This document shows positions 1 through 8,216 of a DNA stretch of 25,536 bases, in pieces. A program made the translations under genes and the position numbers. Every line of letters begins with the position of its first letter. The stretch's first letter is position 1. The notes beneath the pieces were generated by a model. The model had not been told where the DNA came from. It saw only the letters and a list, made by a program, of their open reading frames with translations, and ran no database searches. The stretch spans positions 1 through 25,536 of the forward strand of contig JBGSKY010000212.1 in NCBI GenBank assembly GCA_041740995.1, in the 5' to 3' direction. This DNA is from JBGSKY01 sp041740995 (GTDB lineage: Bacteria > Planctomycetota > Planctomycetia > Pirellulales > Pirellulaceae).

Positions 1-472
1 CTTGGGCTGTGCCTATGTCGAATTCAATTCAGAATACGCAACCTAAGAATTGTCTTGAATTAACTTCCGAGTTTAGCAGTTTTGTAGCAGATCAAAACTG
101 CGACGTTCAACGCTCCGAAAGAGTCCAGTGGGATCTTTCCCGCCCCCGTGTTGGTTTATCCCACCGGAGCGAAAGTTCCATGACGCTTCGAGCAAACTGA
201 TTCACCAAACGGGATGAACCCTTTGGGGTTTTTCAGTGCGACTTCGTGATTTAGATCACGAAGCTGATTCACCCATGTGACAATCTCATGGGGGTCCAAA
301 AACAGATTTAGGACCATAAACAATTGTGATCAGTTTCATGTGCTCAGGTTCAGATTGACGTGCCCTGCACATTGGAAAGTGATTTCCTGCCAGCCCGATA
401 GAACCCAATCGGCACGCATTGTTGTGCGTGCCTTAAGGTCTGGCCGCTCTGGTTACGACCAAAATGTGGAGT
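1..472. other. Non-coding stretch with four hairpins
   Basis: No convincing gene is seen; the short open frames lack a start with a ribosome site and resemble no family I know. The stretch holds inverted repeats at 217-230 (AACCC/GGGTT followed by TTT), 242-263 (CTTCGTGAT, loop TTAG, perfect arm ATCACGAAG), 272-292 (CCCATG/CATGGG) and 411-432 (GGCACGCA/TGCGTGCC). A ten-base direct repeat CTGATTCACC occurs at 197-206 and 264-273. The 411-432 hairpin is listed separately as a probable terminator of the next gene. Confidence 0.5.
411..432 (-). terminator. Hairpin downstream of the Gfo/Idh/MocA gene
   Basis: A perfect 8-bp stem GGCACGCA/TGCGTGCC with a 6-base loop lies about 40 bases past the stop codon of the minus-strand oxidoreductase. 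No clear U-run follows it on the minus strand, so it may end or protect the transcript without being a classical intrinsic terminator. Confidence 0.45.
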
Positions 473-1867
473 TTACATAAACTCGCGTTTTTTCACCAAG
501 CCTGGCATTGGAACGCTGTACTGGCCTGCTTCATTCGCTTGAAGTGGTGATTCAGATTCGAGCGACAGATGATCAATTCCTGGGCCGAATTCGTGGTCAA
601 CTTTCATAAAGTTTTCTAGCGTAATTTCCTGTCCGGTATGAGCGGCCATACGCCCCATAGATGTCACGGCGCTGGCCATAACTCCGCGCTCGACTTCGTT
701 GTATTTTTCGTCTTTACGGATGGCCGCGATTAAATCGTCCCATTCAAGTTGATATGGATTGGGTTCCGGTTGCGGGTATTCCCAAATCAGTTTGTCTTTG
801 TCCATGTTATGACCTGAATAAATGCGGGATTTCGCTGGCGTATGCGAAGCGGAAGAAATTACCGCTAGGCCTTTGCTGCCATGTGCAAAGCTTGCAAATT
901 CTTGCTTGCAACCTGGTATCGTTCGACCATCGACAAACAATTTCGCGCCGTCTTCAAAAGTGTACTCAATCGCATATGTGTCAAAATTTTGATCGACACT
1001 GTCGCCACGGTAGTGACGTCCACCCAATCCAATCGCTTTGACCGGCCATGCGTTCTTCATCCAGCAAGATTCATCAATGTTGTGAATCAAAAAGTCACTA
1101 ACTGCACCGCCAGAGAGCCACAGAAAACCGTGGAAGTGCTTGATTTGGTACATCAATTCGGAGAGACTTCCATCGTTGGGCGGGGCTGCTGCTGAGCCTG
1201 TGGGTCCGGCCATGCGATAAGCTCGCAGCATCGACACATCACCGATCTCGCCATTTTGAATACGGTCAAACAATTCTTGTCGCGCTTTGCAATGCCGACA
1301 CATCAGTCCAACGGCAACCTTGAGGTTTTTTGCTTTTGCATCTTCGTTCAGTTCTAACATTCGGACCGACGTTGGCGCGTCAATGGTGACAGGCTTCTCC
1401 ATAAAGACGTTCAGTCCTTTTTCGATCGCATATCGAAAGTGAACCCATCGAAACGCAGGTGGTGTTGCGAGAATTACAACGTCGCCAGGCGAGAGACAAT
1501 CCATCGCTTGTCGATAGCCATCGAAGCCGACGAATTTGTGTTCCTCAGGAACATCGACCTTTGAACCAAGCGACGGATATTCGGAGAGCGAATTAAAGGT
1601 GCTCGTGATATGCGAATCAAAAACATCGGCCAGTGCCACCAGCTTAATAGGATTGTTTTCGACGGACAAAGCATTCAGCGCTGCGCCTGTTCCTCGTCCG
1701 CCGCAGCCAACCAGTGCAATGCGAATTGTATTGTCTTCGGCAGCGTGAACTTTTGGAACTGCGTTGGCCGCGATCGTTGCTGTCGCTGCTAGCACGCTGG
1801 TTTGTTGAATAAACTTTCGGCGAGTCGCTGAACTGTCGAGATGACTTGAAACATTTTCAGAAAGCAT
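473..1867 (-). CDS. Gfo/Idh/MocA family oxidoreductase, Tat-exported
   Basis: This is an NAD(P)-dependent oxidoreductase of the glucose-fructose oxidoreductase/inositol dehydrogenase/MocA family, about 464 residues, probably acting on a sugar or polyol in the periplasm. The N-terminus carries a twin-arginine signal (RRKF at about residues 16-19, then a hydrophobic alanine-rich stretch ending near VHA). The Rossmann motif GCGGRG follows at about 54-59 and the family motif EKP at about 157-159. The frame is open further upstream to 1939, but the start at 1867 is preferred: AAAGGTG lies 4 bases before it and the signal peptide then sits at the N-terminus. It lies 71 bp downstream of the SUMF1-domain gene on the same strand, so the two may be cotranscribed. 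Planctomycetes carry many paralogues, so the substrate cannot be named. Confidence 0.9.
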   Translation of the reverse strand: MLSENVSSHLDSSATRRKFIQQTSVLAATATIAANAVPKVHAAEDNTIRIALVGCGGRGTGAALNALSVENNPIKLVALADVFDSHITSTFNSLSEYPSLGSKVDVPEEHKFVGFDGYRQAMDCLSPGDVVILATPPAFRWVHFRYAIEKGLNVFMEKPVTIDAPTSVRMLELNEDAKAKNLKVAVGLMCRHCKARQELFDRIQNGEIGDVSMLRAYRMAGPTGSAAAPPNDGSLSELMYQIKHFHGFLWLSGGAVSDFLIHNIDESCWMKNAWPVKAIGLGGRHYRGDSVDQNFDTYAIEYTFEDGAKLFVDGRTIPGCKQEFASFAHGSKGLAVISSASHTPAKSRIYSGHNMDKDKLIWEYPQPEPNPYQLEWDDLIAAIRKDEKYNEVERGVMASAVTSMGRMAAHTGQEITLENFMKVDHEFGPGIDHLSLESESPLQANEAGQYSVPMPGLVKKREFM

Positions 1868-1938
1868 AGAACACCTTTGGCAGGAAATTGGTCGGTGAGA
1901 CTGGAAAGGATTTGAGCAGGTCGAATTTGCGACCGACA

Positions 1939-2988
1939 TTATTCTTCATCGATTTGCAGCGGTTCGGTCTTGTCCCACTTCTCTGCTCGTTCTTGTTCGG
2001 AAGGTGCATTGAGTGGCCGGACGACTCGAAAACCGACGCTGAGTGCATCCGTATGATACCAGATACTTTGTGGCAACTGTGGGTCCTGGGCTTTCCATTC
2101 GGCATCCGATGCAATGCGGGCGGCAGATCGAAGTTTGTCGGGTTGGTCGTCCCAGCCACCACCTCGGACTGATCGAGGGTAAAGCGTCTTGGGAATGTTT
2201 AATGGGTCTGTCGCGTGATTGGTGTTGCTGTAAAAAACCGAGTCGTATTGGTCCAATGTCCATTCAGCGACGTTTCCATGGATGTCAAATAGTCCCCAAG
2301 GATTAGGTTTCTTTTGTCCGACCGGGTGATAGCTGCTTTCGCTGTTTCCATCATGCCAAGCGTAGTCATCAAGCATTGAAGGATCATCACCAAAGGAATA
2401 AGCGGTCGTCGTTCCGGCGCGCGCTGCGTATTCCCATTCAGCTTCGGTTGGCAGTCGATAGTAGTGGCCGGTTTTCGCAGTAAGCCATTTACAAAAAGTT
2501 CGCGCCGCATGTTGAGTCATACAGATCGCTGGATTGTCCTCTTTTCCCAAACCAAAACTCATGTCAGTATACGGTTCGGTCGGCTTGGAAACAGCATCGA
2601 CCGCTAGGTCACGTGCATTAGGTTTGATCGACATGATCTTACGCCGGAGCTGATCCATCGACTCGCCCCACGTATCGTATTGATCCCAAGTTACTTCGTA
2701 CTTACCCATCCAAAACGGGGAGATGGTAACTTCATGAGTTGGCCCTTCATCGGATTGTCGGTCTGACTCAGCGTCGGGGCTTCCCATGACAAAAGTGCCA
2801 CCCGGAATCGGAACCATTTCAAGTACAAGCTCGGTGTGTTCGATCGGCTGAGCGTAAGCGTTCATCAACTCCGTCGCTGCTGTTGGTGATTCGGCAAAAC
2901 AAGACAAATTGTTTTGCGAAAATGCTAAGCCACAAGCGAACATAGCAAGTGCGAAAGGTCGGATGTGGTCCAGCGTCTGTCGATGCAT
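1939..2988 (-). CDS. Secreted SUMF1 (formylglycine-generating-enzyme-like) domain protein
   Basis: About 349 residues. A signal peptide (hydrophobic FALAMFACGLAF, residues 12-23) precedes a SUMF1 fold recognised by MVPIPGGTFVMGS near residue 58, the motif GKYEVTWDQY, RLPTEAEWEYAARAG, NPWGLFDIHGNVAEW and a C-terminal RGGGW...GFRVVR. True formylglycine-generating enzymes use a cysteine pair near the C-terminal GGS/R motif; here that segment (after RGGGWDDQ) has no cysteine. The protein is therefore probably a non-catalytic or differently acting member, as is common in planctomycetes. The frame is open to 3066, but the start at 2988 puts the signal peptide first and has AGCAGG 7 bases upstream. 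A strong hairpin at 3092-3131 separates it from the aldehyde dehydrogenase gene, so it should have its own promoter. Confidence 0.85.
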   Translation of the reverse strand: MHRQTLDHIRPFALAMFACGLAFSQNNLSCFAESPTAATELMNAYAQPIEHTELVLEMVPIPGGTFVMGSPDAESDRQSDEGPTHEVTISPFWMGKYEVTWDQYDTWGESMDQLRRKIMSIKPNARDLAVDAVSKPTEPYTDMSFGLGKEDNPAICMTQHAARTFCKWLTAKTGHYYRLPTEAEWEYAARAGTTTAYSFGDDPSMLDDYAWHDGNSESSYHPVGQKKPNPWGLFDIHGNVAEWTLDQYDSVFYSNTNHATDPLNIPKTLYPRSVRGGGWDDQPDKLRSAARIASDAEWKAQDPQLPQSIWYHTDALSVGFRVVRPLNAPSEQERAEKWDKTEPLQIDEE

Positions 2989-3091
2989 GAATCGGCCTGC
3001 TTCATGTAGGGTAGATTCGCGAACTCGCCGAAATTGCGAGCTTCGCGCAGTCCGATATTGTAGCAACTAGAGGATCGAATTCCAACAAAAT

Positions 3092-3131
3092 GACTTGAGC
3101 ATGACAGGATCAGTCCTGGCATGCTCAAGTC
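3092..3131 (-). terminator. Strong intrinsic terminator hairpin
   Basis: The arms GACTTGAGCATG and CATGCTCAAGTC pair perfectly over 12 bp. Inside them, CAGGA/TCCTG adds 5 bp after one A/G mismatch and closes on a 4-base TCAG loop. On the minus strand the stem is followed by ATTTTGTT. It lies 46 bases past the stop of the aldehyde dehydrogenase gene and before the SUMF1 gene, and probably ends the M16 peptidase/aldehyde dehydrogenase transcript. Confidence 0.75.
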
Positions 3132-3176
3132 CAAAATTCAAGATCTGGCTGAACTTCCGCTGGGTAACGATGTCTA

Positions 3177-4610
3177 CTAAACCGTTGCGTGCTGCGGTGC
3201 GACTTGGTAGGCGCGAGAGCGAAACATGAAGTCAATTAAGTTGCCTTCATGGGGTTGCAACCAATTAAGACGGTTGGTGGCAATTGCTCCGATGTTCAAG
3301 CGATCGATGTGCGTTGCGTCCGTCAGTTCGCTGGTCCACTTCTCGTCGTTAGTGATAGCAGAACAAACCAGCGTCGGGCCGATTTTCTTGAGCATATCTT
3401 TTTGAGGACATTGGACCACCGAGACGAATGGGAACATGTACTCCTTTGCTGCGACGGCGCGGTCGGGCGAGTCAGCGTGGACTACCATTGGTCGCAGATA
3501 GGCACATCGTTCGCGCTCGATCAAACGTTCGCCGAAATTGGCGGTCATATCAGTCACACCGCTTTCGGCCAAATCTTGCTGGACCATAGAGAAGGTTCCG
3601 GTCGCCATTGCAGGGTTGACGAATGCAGCAAGTTCGGCCGTTTCATCGCTTGGCAACTTGACGTCAACCGCGCCTATTCGCTGGGCGATTGCTTCAGCAA
3701 TTTCTTTTGTGTGGCGAGACGCCCAGATGCCAGACGCGTTGATGCAACTGCGTCCGGAATTACTGAGCACGCTTTCGACCATCATGTCCAGATGCTCTTC
3801 CCATTGATCGACACAATCGTCGCCCAGCAAAACTTTGGAAAATCCAGGACCATGTGCTTGAACCTTGGGATTGCCAGCGTATTGATTGACGGTTTGAGCA
3901 CTGCCGAAAATCATTGATCGATCGCAGCGGCTGAGGATCGCTCCACCGACATCATGACCGCCGGGATAGAGGCAGAAAGCTTCGGCAGGGATGCCAGCTT
4001 GGATGAACGCATGAATCATCCGATATGGCGTCCAAGGCTCCTGCGAGCCGGGCTTCAGCACGAGGCCAACTTGCAAAGCCACCGCAGGCAGCCAAAGTGT
4101 ATGCACACCGGGCGAGTTGTTGGGCAGCACGGCCCCCAGAACGGGCGATTGATTTTGGTAAGACACAATTACACCACGACCTTCTTCGCCCCACCCGCGA
4201 GAGAAAATCTCTAGATCCAGTCCTCGTGTCAGTGCATCGAGAATCTGAACCATGTTTGACAGCACAAACGCGTTTTTTTTCAGGTTGCTGCGGCACATGT
4301 GCTCAGGCAAACCAGTACTGGCCGATTGCTGGTGAACAAACTGGTCAACCGTTTGCGACTGGTCACCGATAGCGACTGTGCCGTTGGCAAATAGCTCGCC
4401 TGCGTCTCGAACTTTTTCAAGTAAGTCGCTTGTGCTCAGTGACCGTAAAGCCGCGCGGGCATTGGCCGTCTTTCGCATATCCATTTGGACCATCCCACCA
4501 TTGACCTGCCCGACTTTTGCAATCGGTTCGCCGGTTTCGAAGTGGATAACGTCTTGCGACTCGATCGACTGGTAAGGCTTGCCCCAGCGAAGCGGTTGCA
4601 GGTGAATCAT
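3177..4610 (-). CDS. Aldehyde dehydrogenase superfamily protein
   Basis: 477 residues, close to the usual length of the aldehyde dehydrogenase superfamily, presumably cytosolic and NAD(P)-dependent. The nucleophile Cys289 lies in NSGRSCINASGIW, and the cofactor/substrate region reads VLPNNSPG (about 161-168) and LVLKPGSQEPWT (about 184-194). The catalytic-base motif ELGGK of hydrolytic aldehyde dehydrogenases is absent; the equivalent place reads HGPGFSK (about 253-259). This resembles CoA-acylating or reductive members more than betaine/acetaldehyde dehydrogenases. The start at 4610 has AGGA about 8 bases upstream. It begins 42 bp after the M16 peptidase stop on the same strand, so the two are probably one operon. 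The exact substrate is not deducible. Confidence 0.85.
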   Translation of the reverse strand: MIHLQPLRWGKPYQSIESQDVIHFETGEPIAKVGQVNGGMVQMDMRKTANARAALRSLSTSDLLEKVRDAGELFANGTVAIGDQSQTVDQFVHQQSASTGLPEHMCRSNLKKNAFVLSNMVQILDALTRGLDLEIFSRGWGEEGRGVIVSYQNQSPVLGAVLPNNSPGVHTLWLPAVALQVGLVLKPGSQEPWTPYRMIHAFIQAGIPAEAFCLYPGGHDVGGAILSRCDRSMIFGSAQTVNQYAGNPKVQAHGPGFSKVLLGDDCVDQWEEHLDMMVESVLSNSGRSCINASGIWASRHTKEIAEAIAQRIGAVDVKLPSDETAELAAFVNPAMATGTFSMVQQDLAESGVTDMTANFGERLIERERCAYLRPMVVHADSPDRAVAAKEYMFPFVSVVQCPQKDMLKKIGPTLVCSAITNDEKWTSELTDATHIDRLNIGAIATNRLNWLQPHEGNLIDFMFRSRAYQVAPQHATV

Positions 4611-4652
4611 GGCAGGTTCCTAATAACGGAGGTGGGATAATACGAATTAGTC

Positions 4653-7436
4653 TTATTCTGGAACGGTTTGCGCTTCCGGTTCCTCGGCGAGTTCTGCATT
4701 AGCAAAATCGCCAGCGGTAGAAATTACCAACCGCTTCGGCTCGAAATACTTCTTCAACGCTGCGTTGACATTTTCGACCGTCAAGGCCGCCATTTTGGCG
4801 TCTTGTCGAGCATAAAACAGCATGTCGCGGTTTGCAAATAAATTCGAAGCCAGCAAGCTTGCTAACCGTTGATCGTCGGCTCGGCTAACTTGTTGAGATT
4901 GTAGATAGCCTTCAACTGCATTTTTCAGCTCTTCTTGGGTGATTCCATCGGCCAGCAAGCGATCCATCTCTTCCGCGATTGCATTAACGACCTTGTCGCG
5001 GTTCGCCGGATTGGTGATCGCATAGATCGTTAGTGACGTCCGCTTGTCTATCGGATGGCCAGTCAACCCGCTGGCGACGCCATACGACAAACCCTCACGT
5101 TGACGGACGCGATCACCCAATCGCGATGACAATGCGCCAGCACCAAAGACAAAATTACCGATCACCAACGCAGGATAATCTGGATCCGAGTCGTTCATCG
5201 CGAACTGCTCAGATGCATAATAGAGCGAGTTCGCTTTGTCAGGCGTCTCAATGACAATCATTTGGCCAGGCACTGTTGTGTTGGCGGTCCGATCGACGCG
5301 TTGATAAGGCGTTTTGGCTTTCCAGCCATCGAGGATCTTGGCAATCGCGGCCAGTACCGGTTCTTGATCAAACTGGCCAACAATTGAGACTTCGCCGCGA
5401 TCGCCACCTAGGACTTCGTGGTACAGATCACTGATCGATTTGGCGTCGAGCCCTTCGATGCTGGCGATTTCTTCTTGAATGGTCGGCGTGTAATGGATAT
5501 GTCCTGGTTTCTCGCGATTAAAAGCACGGCCAACAGCGGTCGGTCCAAGTGCCTGCGGTTCGCTGAGTTGCGATTGCAAACCGACGATCGATTCGTCTTT
5601 CAAGATCGCCAGTTCAGCGGCGTCAAAAGTTGGCCGTCGCAGAACGGACTCGACCACCGACAAGACTTCGGTCAGCTTGTCCGCCTTAGTTTCAATCCGG
5701 ACCGACAGCAATTGCGGTTGCGACGAGAAGCTGACGTTTGCCAGCAACCCATCGAGCTTGTCGCGAATTTGTTGGTAAGTGAAATCTTCCGAACCGCGAC
5801 TCATCAGGCTGCCCAGCATTTCGCAAGCGGCCGATTTTCCGAACAGCGATTGCTCGTCGCCAAAACGTAGGCTCAGCGAAAGTTGCACCGAATTGCCACG
5901 CGTCTGTTTTGGAATCAGAGCATAAGGAAAACCAGGCTTAATTTCCCCTCGAATGGTTCGAGATTCGATGTTTTCAGGCGTCGATTCAAATTCTTCGCCT
6001 TCAGAAATTGCTTCCCGGCCCTCGTAGCCAGCCAGCATCTCAGTTGTATTTGGCCGATCGGGAACTTCCAGTCGTTCGGACGTTTCGCTCGGAATAAACA
6101 GTCCAACGGTTCGGTTCTGTCCCATCAAATAATATTCCGCAACTTCTTGCACTTCTTCGGTCGTCACCTCTTCGACACGGTCGCGATACAAAAAGTACAA
6201 TCGCCAATCGCCTTGCGCCGCCCATTCACTTAGCTCGACCGCCATGCTCGTGACGTCGGCTGCTTTGAGCTCGCGGTCTTTGAGCAGTTGGACCTTTGCT
6301 CGATCAACTTCTTCTGGGCTGAATGGCTGCTTGGCAGGAGTAACCTCCAGCGTTTCAATCAAAGTTTGCCTCGCGTCTTCCAGCGATTTGTCCTTGGCAA
6401 CTTCGGCCATGAAAAACATCAAGCCGGGATCGTGAAGCGCCATTGCCCCGCCGTAAATGCTACTGGCCTTTTTGCCTTCGACGAGTGCCTTGTACAGCCG
6501 ACCGCTTGGTTCGTCAGCCAGCGCCGTTGCCAAGACATCGACCGCCGCGTAGCTTGGATCGCTGGCGGCAGGAATGTGATACCCAACGCCGACCAACTGC
6601 GTATCACCTACTCGGCGAACGACCGTGGTTCGTTCGCCATCTTGCGGCGGCTCGGTCGTGTAGGTCTTGTCGATCGCGCCGCTTGGATTCTCCAAGATGC
6701 CAAAATATTTCTCGATCAACGCAAGTGCTTGTTCGTTGTCAAACTTGCCGGCCACCACCAACATGACATTATCAGGCCGATAGTATTTCTTGTAGAAGCG
6801 ACGTAGCGAATCAATTGGTACACGTTCAATGTCACTGCGATTACCGATAGTTGATTTGCCGTAATTGTGCCATTCGTAAGCCGCCGAAAATAGGCGTTGT
6901 TGCAGTACGCGGCTAGGCGAATTCTCGCCGCGTTCAAACTCGCTGCGAACAACAGTCATTTCGGTATTCAAGTCTTCACCGCGAACCCGCGAATTGACCA
7001 ATCGATCCGCTTCTAAAGCGAGCGCGAACTCAAGATTTTCGCTTGATGCATTAAGCGTTTCATAATAGTTAGTACGGTCCAACCAAGTCGTGCCGTTGAA
7101 TCGGGCGCCACGGTCTTGCAGTGCCTTTGGAATCGCTGGATTGGAATCCGTACCTTTGAACAACATATGTTCAAGCAAATGCGCCATACCCGCTTCGCCA
7201 TAACCCTCATGACGTGAACCTACGAAGATCGTCATGTTGACCGTTACGACCGGCTTGCTTGCGTCCGGGAAAAGCAGAACTTGCACGCCGTTTTCAAGTC
7301 GGTATTCGCTTATTCCCTCGATCGTCTGGATAAATTCGGGCATGTTTTCTTTCGCTTGACCGGATGAAATGGATGGTGCAATGCACAGTCCGAGCAGCCA
7401 GACCGAACCGATCATCAGTCGCTTCATTTGAAACAT
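4653..7436 (-). CDS. M16 family zinc metallopeptidase, two-domain
   Basis: A secreted insulinase/pitrilysin-type peptidase of about 927 residues. A signal peptide (MKRLMIGSVWLLGLCIAPS) is followed by the N-terminal M16 domain with the inverted zinc motif HLLEH (residues 86-90). A third ligand probably lies in VVRSEFERGEN, about 75 residues later. A second M16 half without the HxxEH motif fills the C-terminal part (from about residue 500, with the typical GLSYGVASGLTG), forming the usual clamshell. The frame is open to 7577, but the start at 7436 is preferred because GGAG lies about 9 bases upstream and the signal peptide is then N-terminal; 7427 and 7451 are alternatives. The likely role is degradation or processing of peptides in the periplasm. 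Confidence 0.92.
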   Translation of the reverse strand: MFQMKRLMIGSVWLLGLCIAPSISSGQAKENMPEFIQTIEGISEYRLENGVQVLLFPDASKPVVTVNMTIFVGSRHEGYGEAGMAHLLEHMLFKGTDSNPAIPKALQDRGARFNGTTWLDRTNYYETLNASSENLEFALALEADRLVNSRVRGEDLNTEMTVVRSEFERGENSPSRVLQQRLFSAAYEWHNYGKSTIGNRSDIERVPIDSLRRFYKKYYRPDNVMLVVAGKFDNEQALALIEKYFGILENPSGAIDKTYTTEPPQDGERTTVVRRVGDTQLVGVGYHIPAASDPSYAAVDVLATALADEPSGRLYKALVEGKKASSIYGGAMALHDPGLMFFMAEVAKDKSLEDARQTLIETLEVTPAKQPFSPEEVDRAKVQLLKDRELKAADVTSMAVELSEWAAQGDWRLYFLYRDRVEEVTTEEVQEVAEYYLMGQNRTVGLFIPSETSERLEVPDRPNTTEMLAGYEGREAISEGEEFESTPENIESRTIRGEIKPGFPYALIPKQTRGNSVQLSLSLRFGDEQSLFGKSAACEMLGSLMSRGSEDFTYQQIRDKLDGLLANVSFSSQPQLLSVRIETKADKLTEVLSVVESVLRRPTFDAAELAILKDESIVGLQSQLSEPQALGPTAVGRAFNREKPGHIHYTPTIQEEIASIEGLDAKSISDLYHEVLGGDRGEVSIVGQFDQEPVLAAIAKILDGWKAKTPYQRVDRTANTTVPGQMIVIETPDKANSLYYASEQFAMNDSDPDYPALVIGNFVFGAGALSSRLGDRVRQREGLSYGVASGLTGHPIDKRTSLTIYAITNPANRDKVVNAIAEEMDRLLADGITQEELKNAVEGYLQSQQVSRADDQRLASLLASNLFANRDMLFYARQDAKMAALTVENVNAALKKYFEPKRLVISTAGDFANAELAEEPEAQTVPE

Positions 7437-7671
7437 GCGTTGTCTCTCCATCGAAAATGTTGAAATGTGAATTTGTGGCTGCGAAAGTACAAAAGCTTTC
7501 ACTTTGCAGCGATGCTTGCCGGGACGCTTTTGTAATAGAAGCAACCGTGACAATAAACCTTGCCCCGCCCTGCCCACTCAAGATAACGAGTTAACGCGAC
7601 TTTTGCATCATGCGATACAAAATCAACTGTTTTTGTAGTACGGAAATGAAGCGCGATTTTCTAAGTGAGCT

Positions 7672-7708
7672 TTGTCCGCAAGCTTCCGATCGCGTTACAA
7701 TCGTAGCG
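7672..7708 (+). promoter_or_regulatory. Candidate promoter giving a leaderless Rieske mRNA
   Basis: TTGTCC (7672-7677), an 18-base spacer and TACAAT (7696-7701) lie directly before the ATG at 7709, with only 7 bases between the -10-like box and the start codon. No Shine-Dalgarno sequence is visible. If the promoter is real, transcription would begin at or next to the ATG. Confidence 0.35.
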
Positions 7709-8053
7709 ATGAATCAAGATCCAATCGCAAACCAGAGCTCAAACCCTCAGGCCAACTGGCAGGCAGTCGCCCGCTGGGATGACTTGCCTGACCAAGCCGC
7801 AATCGAAGTGGTTATTGGCGAGGCGATCATTGGCATCTTTCGTGAGGGCGACGCGATTTGGGCTGTCGACGCGATTTGCGCTCATCAAGGTGGGCCGCTG
7901 GTCAAAGGCAAACTGGCCGACGGCTGCATCACTTGTCCGTGGCATGGCTGGCGATATCGATTATCCGACGGATTTAACACGACGACGGGCCGGCCAATGT
8001 TGAGCACTTACCCCGTAAGGCAGATCAACGGAGCGATTGAAGTCTTCGCTTGA
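7709..8053 (+). CDS. Rieske 2Fe-2S ferredoxin-like protein
   Basis: A small cytosolic Rieske protein of 114 residues. The cluster ligands are CAHQGG and CPWHGW, that is C-x-H ... C-x-x-H with about 16 residues between, as in the ferredoxin subunits of dioxygenases and the NirD-like small Rieske proteins. The frame is open from 7610; the ATG at 7709 gives the usual domain length and the Rieske fold starts straight after it (WQAVARWDDLPDQ). No oxygenase or reductase partner lies next to it, so its electron-transfer partner is unknown. It is divergent from the M16 peptidase. Confidence 0.85.
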   Translation: MNQDPIANQSSNPQANWQAVARWDDLPDQAAIEVVIGEAIIGIFREGDAIWAVDAICAHQGGPLVKGKLADGCITCPWHGWRYRLSDGFNTTTGRPMLSTYPVRQINGAIEVFA

Positions 8054-8078
8054 CGGCTCGCCGTTTTCGCCGATTTTT
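8053..8078 (+). terminator. Possible intrinsic terminator after the Rieske gene
   Basis: Directly after the stop codon, CGGC (8054-8057) can pair with GCCG (8069-8072), followed by ATTTTT. A tighter alternative stem ACGGC/GCCGT overlaps it. The stem is short, but the T-run and position fit a terminator before enolase. Confidence 0.4.
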
Positions 8079-8216
8079 ACGACTCCAGCGCGTACCAATG
8101 CAAGGCTTTGTGAGCGGATCGGTGCTATGCAAAATCGCTCGTTTGGCGCAGAATTATGCCCGCATTAGTTGCAACGCACACCCCATAAACCGCTTTTCCA
8201 AACAGCAGGAAAATTC

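Noticed and set aside
9..480. Two short plus-strand frames of 63 and 67 codons at the left end
   Set aside because: They cross hairpins and show no protein-like composition or ribosome site.
3360..3373. AACAAACCAGC, partly like the reverse complement of the CRISPR repeat (possible tracrRNA anti-repeat)
   Set aside because: It lies inside the aldehyde dehydrogenase coding sequence, is short and is far from the array.
3249..3917. A 222-codon plus-strand frame opposite the aldehyde dehydrogenase gene
   Set aside because: It is the antisense shadow of a clear gene, rich in Arg, His and Cys as such shadows are.
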